Positions 6,278 through 7,515 of a stretch of 7,515 bases of DNA are shown piece by piece. A program made the translations under genes and the position numbers. The first letter of the stretch is position 1. Every line of letters begins with the position of its first letter. This DNA comes from CAZWZG01 sp964638245 (GTDB taxonomy: Bacteria; Pseudomonadota; Alphaproteobacteria; Rhodobacterales; Rhodobacteraceae), in assembly GCA_964638245.1 (NCBI GenBank), contig CAZWZG010000152.1, positions 1-7,515 of the forward strand, in the 5' to 3' direction. The notes beneath the pieces were generated by a model that was not told where the DNA came from, did not search any database, and saw only the letters and a program-made list of their open reading frames with translations.

Positions 6278-7035
6278 GCCTTCTTCAGCCCCAACTGATC
6301 ACGCATCACCTTGCCTTTGACCTCTTCCACCGCGCCCGGCTTCAGCGTGCCAAGGCGGAACGGGCCATAGCTGATGCGCAGCAGGCGGTTCACCGGGAAC
6401 CCGACGCTTTCCATCGCGCGGCGGATCTCGCGGTTCTTGCCTTCGCGAATGCCGATGGTCAGCCAGGCGTTGGTGCCTTGCTGGCGGTCGAATTTCACAT
6501 CCATCGGCTGAAAGCGCTCGCCGTCCAGCGTGATGCCCTTGGTCAGCGGTTCCAGCGCGGCGTCACTCGGCTTGCCGTTCACGCGCACCCGGTATTTGCG
6601 CAGCCATCCTGTCGAAGGCAGCTCCAGCTTGCGCTTGATCCCACCGTCATTGGTCAAAAGGAGCAGGCCCTCAGAGTTGATGTCGAGGCGTCCAACGGAA
6701 ACGACTCGCGGCATGTCTTCGGGCAACGACGCAAAGACGGTCGGGCGTCCTTTCTCGTCCTTGGCCGTCGTCACCAACCCCTTGGGCTTGTGATAGAGCC
6801 ACAGGCGCGGCCCCTCGGCCTCGGCAATTTCCTTGCCATCGACGGTGATCGTGTCGGCTGGCGTCACGTTCAAGGCGGGCGAGGTGATCTTGGCCCCGTT
6901 CACGCCCACACGACCGGCTTCGATCATGCGTTCGGCCTCACGCCGCGAGGCAACCCCGGCGCGCGCCAACACCTTGGCGATCCGGTCGCCTTCGCGGGGT
7001 TTCTCGCGCGCGGGTTTTGCAGCCTTTTTGTTCAT
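6274..7035 (-). CDS. rluB: 23S rRNA pseudouridine synthase, RsuA/RluB family (253 aa)
   Basis: This enzyme converts a uridine in 23S rRNA to pseudouridine during ribosome maturation in the cytoplasm; E. coli RluB acts on U2605. A Lys-rich tail (1-15) leads into an S4 RNA-binding domain (about 17-70: RIAKVLARAGVASRREAE, then GRVGVNG). The catalytic domain follows, with YHKPKGLVTT (81-90) and the signature GRLDINSEGLLLLTNDG (115-131), where Asp118 is the catalytic aspartate. The C-terminal signature is REGKNREIRRAM (197-208), followed by LLRISYGPFRLGTLKPG (218-234). The ATG at 7035 has a TAAGGG SD. The length suits RluB, and no acidic or basic C-terminal extension is present. RluE or RsuA specificity cannot be fully excluded from sequence alone, but the S4 domain and overall length favour RluB. 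It diverges from tadA. Confidence 0.95.
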   Translation of the reverse strand: MNKKAAKPAREKPREGDRIAKVLARAGVASRREAERMIEAGRVGVNGAKITSPALNVTPADTITVDGKEIAEAEGPRLWLYHKPKGLVTTAKDEKGRPTVFASLPEDMPRVVSVGRLDINSEGLLLLTNDGGIKRKLELPSTGWLRKYRVRVNGKPSDAALEPLTKGITLDGERFQPMDVKFDRQQGTNAWLTIGIREGKNREIRRAMESVGFPVNRLLRISYGPFRLGTLKPGAVEEVKGKVMRDQLGLKKA

Positions 7036-7052
7036 GGCCCGCCCTTACGCGG

Positions 7053-7069
7053 TTTCGCGCGACGCGAAA
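7053..7069. promoter_or_regulatory. Inverted repeat in the rluB/tadA divergent gap
   Basis: TTTCGCG (7053-7059) and CGCGAAA (7063-7069) are perfect 7-base arms around CGA. The repeat sits in the 76-bp gap between the rluB start (7035) and the tadA start (7112), 17 bp from the first and 42 bp from the second. It could be an operator shared by both genes or a hairpin in the rluB leader. I see no clear -35/-10 pair beside it, so its role is inferred from symmetry and place. Confidence 0.4.
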
Positions 7070-7111
7070 AGTCCCTTGCCCGTGCAAGTCAGACGCGGCA
7101 AGCCCGTGGAT

Positions 7112-7515
7112 ATGGAGTTCGCGTCACACATGACCATCGCGCTGGAAGAAGCCCGCGCCGCCGCCGCGCGTGGCGAAGTGCCCGTGGGCGCTGTCGTTGT
7201 GGCCGCGGACGGAACCGTTCTGGCCCGGGCAGGCAATCGAACACGCGAGGACCACGATCCAACCGCCCACGCCGAAATCCTCGCCCTGCGTGAAGCGGCC
7301 GCAAAAACCGGATCCGAACGCCTTGACGGCGCGTCGCTCTACGTCACGCTCGAACCCTGCCCGATGTGCGCGGGCGCCATCTCACACGCCCGCATCGCGC
7401 GCCTCTACTACGGCGCATCGGACCCCAAATCCGGCGGCGTCGCCCACGGCCCGCGCGTCTTCAGCCACCCCCAGGCACACCATGCGCCCGAAGTTTATGA
7501 CGGAATTGCCGAGGC
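7112..7515 (+). CDS. tadA: tRNA-specific adenosine deaminase TadA (3' end outside window)
   Basis: TadA converts adenosine 34 to inosine in the anticodon of tRNA-Arg(ACG), an essential step in most bacteria. The visible 134 codons cover most of the protein. After MEFASHMTIALEEAR comes GEVPVGAVVV (21-30). The zinc site is complete: His53 with the catalytic proton shuttle Glu55 in TAHAEI (51-56), and Cys83 and Cys86 in EPCPMCAGA (81-89). HARIARLYYGASDPKSGG (92-109) is typical of the family, as is the H-x-x-x-V-F stretch around 112-117. The ATG at 7112 is preferred because it gives the standard N-terminus; in-frame GTGs at 7106 and 7082 would only add unconserved residues. No strong SD is seen. 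The frame is still open at the window edge, with roughly 15-20 residues missing by family length. Confidence 0.96.
   Translation, partial: MEFASHMTIALEEARAAAARGEVPVGAVVVAADGTVLARAGNRTREDHDPTAHAEILALREAAAKTGSERLDGASLYVTLEPCPMCAGAISHARIARLYYGASDPKSGGVAHGPRVFSHPQAHHAPEVYDGIAE

Noticed and set aside
7045..7304. Two minus-strand frames of 63 and 71 codons next to rluB
   Set aside because: They lie opposite the conserved tadA coding sequence, which has a complete deaminase motif set.

Overview
The window is GC-rich and carries tightly packed genes with short overlaps. The gene set looks alphaproteobacterial, most likely Rhodobacterales: a DUF2927 lipoprotein next to TelA- and XpaC-family genes, and a divergent tadA / rluB pair. 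That placement is an inference from gene families and base composition; no rRNA or other taxonomic marker is present. A run of 100 Ns at 6041-6140 shows this is a draft scaffold.

Layout, from right to left. tadA (tRNA adenosine deaminase) starts at 7112 on the + strand and runs off the right edge. It diverges from rluB (23S rRNA pseudouridine synthase, 6274-7035, minus) across a 76-bp gap holding a perfect inverted repeat. Just past the rluB stop lie an imperfect inverted-repeat structure and the assembly gap, so whatever follows rluB is hidden. Left of the gap every gene is on the minus strand: a TerC-family membrane protein (5132-5968), an MscS-family mechanosensitive channel (3732-5066), a 61-aa two-helix membrane protein (3384-3569), an XpaC-family membrane protein (2515-3384), a TelA-family toxic-anion-resistance protein (1291-2484), a DUF2927 lipoprotein (380-1291) and a small FixH/YtkA-like protein (30-383). 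The first codons of a further gene with two adjacent cysteines may start at position 20.

The genes from 3569 down to 30 are almost certainly one transcription unit. Three of the junctions are stop/start overlaps (TGATG, TGATG, ATGA), and only 30 bp separate XpaC and TelA. TerC and MscS lie in the same direction upstream, with gaps of 65 and 156 bp. TerC, TelA and XpaC are families linked to tellurite/metal and envelope stress. Together with a mechanosensitive channel, an exported lipoprotein and a FixH-like domain, they suggest an envelope or metal-ion homeostasis island. The XpaC-TelA pair is known from other bacteria. The coupled extension with a two-helix protein, DUF2927 and a FixH-like protein is the least explained part.

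The main non-coding signals are a hairpin that places the FixH-like start codon in its loop (371-394), the inverted repeat in the rluB/tadA gap (7053-7069), and the large imperfect inverted repeat beside the assembly gap (6141-6263).
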